Source: CAZKWG01 sp964615375
GTDB lineage: Bacteria; Myxococcota_A; UBA796; CAZKWG01
Assembly: GCA_964615375.1 (NCBI GenBank)
Contig: CAZTOW010000006.1
Location: 220,016-284,015 of the forward strand
Length of the DNA: 64,000 nt
Reading direction: 5' to 3'
In this document: piece after piece, positions 62,536-64,000 of the stretch
Numbering within the stretch: the first letter of the stretch is position 1
Layout: each line of letters starts with the position of its first letter
Made by a program: the position numbers and the translations under genes
The notes under the pieces: generated by a model
Database searches by the model: none
Told to the model about the DNA's origin: nothing
What the model saw: only the letters and a program-made list of their open reading frames with translations

Positions 62536-63031
62536 GCCCACGCTGGCCCTGATCCTCCTCGCCGGCTGCGAGTCGGACGAGGAGGAGACCTACGTCCAGT
62601 TCAACGCGGACGACGAGGCGCTCTCCGTCGAGGTGGGCGCCGCGGAGGCCGGCGAGCCGAGCTCGATCACGCTCCACAGCACGACGGGCGAGATCGAGAT
62701 CGGCACCGCCACGGTCGACCCGGGCTCGGGCCCCATCGGCACCGAGCACACGATCACCGTGGAGATCTTCAACAATTACGAGCACATGGTCGACCGCGTC
62801 AGCGTGCGCACCGACTCCGGGGATCGCGGCGAGGACGAGTTCGACCTGCGCCCGGACAGCGCCGACGAGGGCTACTATGAGCGCGCCCTGGTCAGCGTCG
62901 GCGAGGACGGCGAGCAGCGCACCGACACGCTGACCATCTTCGTCTGGGACGTCGAGGGCGACGAGGACGGCGAGGCGGGCACCGAAGACAGCGGCGAGGA
63001 CACGGCCGGCTCCGACGACACGGGGTCCTGA
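62519..63031 (+). CDS. Small acidic lipoprotein in place of pheST
   Basis: 170 residues from GTG 62519, inside the rplT end. Lipoprotein signal LALILLAGCES, Cys17. The middle ~100 residues are one Ig-like beta domain (SSITLHSTTGEIEIGTATVDPG; HTITVEIFNNYEHMVDRVSV). The C-terminal ~30 are Asp/Glu/Gly/Thr-rich. No known family. It occupies the interval where many bacteria carry pheS and pheT. Confidence 0.75.
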   Translation: MRRWAEPTLALILLAGCESDEEETYVQFNADDEALSVEVGAAEAGEPSSITLHSTTGEIEIGTATVDPGSGPIGTEHTITVEIFNNYEHMVDRVSVRTDSGDRGEDEFDLRPDSADEGYYERALVSVGEDGEQRTDTLTIFVWDVEGDEDGEAGTEDSGEDTAGSDDTGS

Positions 63032-63034
63032 GCC

Positions 63035-63334
63035 ATGGACACGCTGACCAAGGCGGACCTCGTGGACCGGGTGGTCGCCCGCCTGGGGCTCACGCGCCGG
63101 GAGTCCATCGAGCTGGTGGACGAGCTCTTCGAGCAGATGCGCGTGTGCTTCGACCGCGGCGAGGACCTGAAGATCCCCGGCTTCGGGAACTTCGAGGTCC
63201 GCGAGAAGCGCGCGCGCACCGGCCGCGACTTCGGCCGCGAGACCAGCCTGACCATCCCCGCCCGCCGCGTGCTGGTCTTCAAGCCCTCCGCGCGCTTCCG
63301 CGCCCGCCTCAACGCCGACCAGGACCTGAGGTGA
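63035..63334 (+). CDS. ihfA: Integration host factor alpha subunit
   Basis: 99 residues. MDTLTKADLVDRVVARLGLTRRE, the beta arm region GFGNFEVREKRARTGRDFGRET, and ARRVLVFKPSARFRARLN match IHF-alpha/HU, with the IHF-type proline in the arm (IPARRV). It bends DNA and is a usual partner of sigma-54 promoters, several of which lie in this window. The ATG is 3 bases after the lipoprotein stop. Confidence 0.93.
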   Translation: MDTLTKADLVDRVVARLGLTRRESIELVDELFEQMRVCFDRGEDLKIPGFGNFEVREKRARTGRDFGRETSLTIPARRVLVFKPSARFRARLNADQDLR

Positions 63335-63337
63335 CCC

Positions 63338-63862
63338 TTGCCCGGTGATCCCACGGACATCCCGCATCGCCCCCTCCCCCCGGACGACGACCTGAGCGGA
63401 GAGCTCCCCGAGGACGAGCTCCCCACCGCCGAGGCCACCGACGAGGAGCTGGCCTCCATCGAGCCCGGCGCCGGGGAGGGCGGGCTGCCGGACAAGCTCT
63501 ACTTCCGCATCGGGGAGATCGCCCAGATCGTCGGCGTGGACGCCCACGTCCTGCGCTACTGGGAGAGCGAGTTCAAGATGAAGCCGCACCGCTCGAGCTC
63601 GGGCCAGCGGCTCTACCGGAAGCAGGATCTCTCGCGCTTCCTGCGCATCAAGAACCTGCTCCACGACGAGGGCTACACCATCGCCGGCGCCCGCAAGATC
63701 ATGAGCGGGCAGGCTCAGCCCCTCCCCTCCGCGCCTCCCGCCGACGCCGCCCGCCTCCGCGAGCTCCTCGCCCGCCTCGAGGGCCTCCGGCGTCAGATTC
63801 GCGCCTTGCGCGACGAATTCGACCCACGCCACGGGGTTGACTCTTTGCGGCGACGCGGATAA
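63338..63862 (+). CDS. MerR-family transcriptional regulator
   Basis: 174 residues from TTG 63338, 3 bases after ihfA; an in-frame start further inside is possible. An acidic N-terminal ~45 residues precede the MerR helix-turn-helix: LYFRIGEIAQIVGVDAHVLRYWESEF, RLYRKQDLSRFLRIKNLLHDEGYTIAGARKIM. A C-terminal coiled coil (RLRELLARLEGLRRQIRAL) probably dimerises it. The ihfA-merR-tRNA-Pro order is widespread in Deltaproteobacteria; its targets are unknown. Confidence 0.92.
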   Translation: MPGDPTDIPHRPLPPDDDLSGELPEDELPTAEATDEELASIEPGAGEGGLPDKLYFRIGEIAQIVGVDAHVLRYWESEFKMKPHRSSSGQRLYRKQDLSRFLRIKNLLHDEGYTIAGARKIMSGQAQPLPSAPPADAARLRELLARLEGLRRQIRALRDEFDPRHGVDSLRRRG

Positions 63863-63875
63863 CAGGCAGGACGAT

Positions 63876-63952
63876 CGGGGTGTAGCGCAGCCTGGTAGCG
63901 CACCTGAATGGGGTTCAGGTGGTCGCTGGTTCGAATCCAGTCACCCCGACCA
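63876..63952 (+). tRNA. tRNA-Pro (GGG)
   Basis: 77 nt with encoded CCA: acceptor CGGGGTG/CACCCCG, D arm GCGC..GCGC, anticodon arm CCTGA-ATGGGGT-TCAGG with anticodon GGG at 63910-63912, T arm GCTGG-TTCGAAT-CCAGT. It directly follows the merR-like gene, as in many relatives. Confidence 0.95.
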
Positions 63953-63978
63953 CTCAAAATCTACACATGCAACGCCGA

Positions 63979-63990
63979 CTCTCGCGAGAG
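63979..63990. other. 12-bp palindrome after tRNA-Pro
   Basis: CTCTCGCGAGAG, about 26 bases past the tRNA. No T-run is visible before the window ends, so a terminator cannot be called. Confidence 0.3.
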
Positions 63991-64000
63991 CAGGGGTCGG

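Noticed and set aside
63979..63990. Terminator after tRNA-Pro
   Set aside because: The palindrome has no following T-run within the window.

Overview
This is a very GC-rich, densely packed chromosomal window. It has almost no intergenic space, very strong GC3 bias, and long runs of genes coupled by 4-base stop/start overlaps. The gene content points to an uncultured or little-studied member of the Myxococcota (former Deltaproteobacteria). The evidence is a Ser/Thr protein kinase next to a MopE-type DCDD-repeat lipoprotein, translation initiation factor IF-3 with a long C-terminal tail like that of Myxococcus Dsg, a SUV3-like helicase, an FHA/winged-helix protein and several sigma-54 promoters. 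No insertion sequence, prophage, integrase or CRISPR array was seen. The window opens inside a gene (secreted esterase-like protein) and closes just after a tRNA gene.

Layout. 1-4.1 kb: sulfur-transport operon (TauE/SafE, two half-size YeeE/YedE proteins, universal stress protein) behind a consensus sigma-54 promoter. 4.1-6.0 kb: fluoride exporter, pentapeptide-repeat protein, VapBC-type toxin-antitoxin pair. 6.1-12.6 kb: sulfate-type ABC transporter operon that ends in its own sigma-54 activator, preceded by an OprP-type porin. Both the operon and the porin have sigma-54 promoters and share a 30-bp dyad upstream. 12.7-17.8 kb: Uma2-like protein, EVE protein, archaeal-type S-adenosylmethionine synthetase and a large lipoprotein with an alpha-toroid domain. 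17.9-22.7 kb: kinase, secreted protein, MopE-like lipoprotein. 22.7-27.2 kb: FHA protein, pseudouridine synthase, SUV3-like helicase, small membrane protein.

27.3-43.8 kb is the most unusual part: seven tightly coupled genes around PgsC- and PgsB-like poly-gamma-glutamate synthesis proteins. The PgsC-like protein is internally duplicated and has a large extra domain. The PgsB-like Mur-ligase protein has a long helical N-terminal domain. With them are a CHASE2-like histidine-kinase relative that lacks the H-box histidine, a large periplasmic protein, a PGA-hydrolase-like protein, a 1295-residue protein ending in a probable outer-membrane beta-barrel, and a receiver protein. On the opposite strand, 43.8-48 kb, lie an Hpt protein, an MFS-CapA (PgsA-like) fusion and a 63-residue protein, the last two behind another sigma-54 promoter. 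I infer a complete synthesis, export and signalling system for a polyglutamate-like surface polymer, adapted to a double membrane.

48-54 kb: membrane glycosyltransferase with a TPR tail, RND efflux pair, coiled-coil-like protein. 54.6-60.9 kb: dnaE, secreted protein, PerM-type permease, lipB. 60.9-64 kb: tRNA-Val, terminator, infC-rpmI-rplT, lipoprotein, ihfA, merR-like gene, tRNA-Pro. pheS and pheT, which often follow rplT, are absent here.
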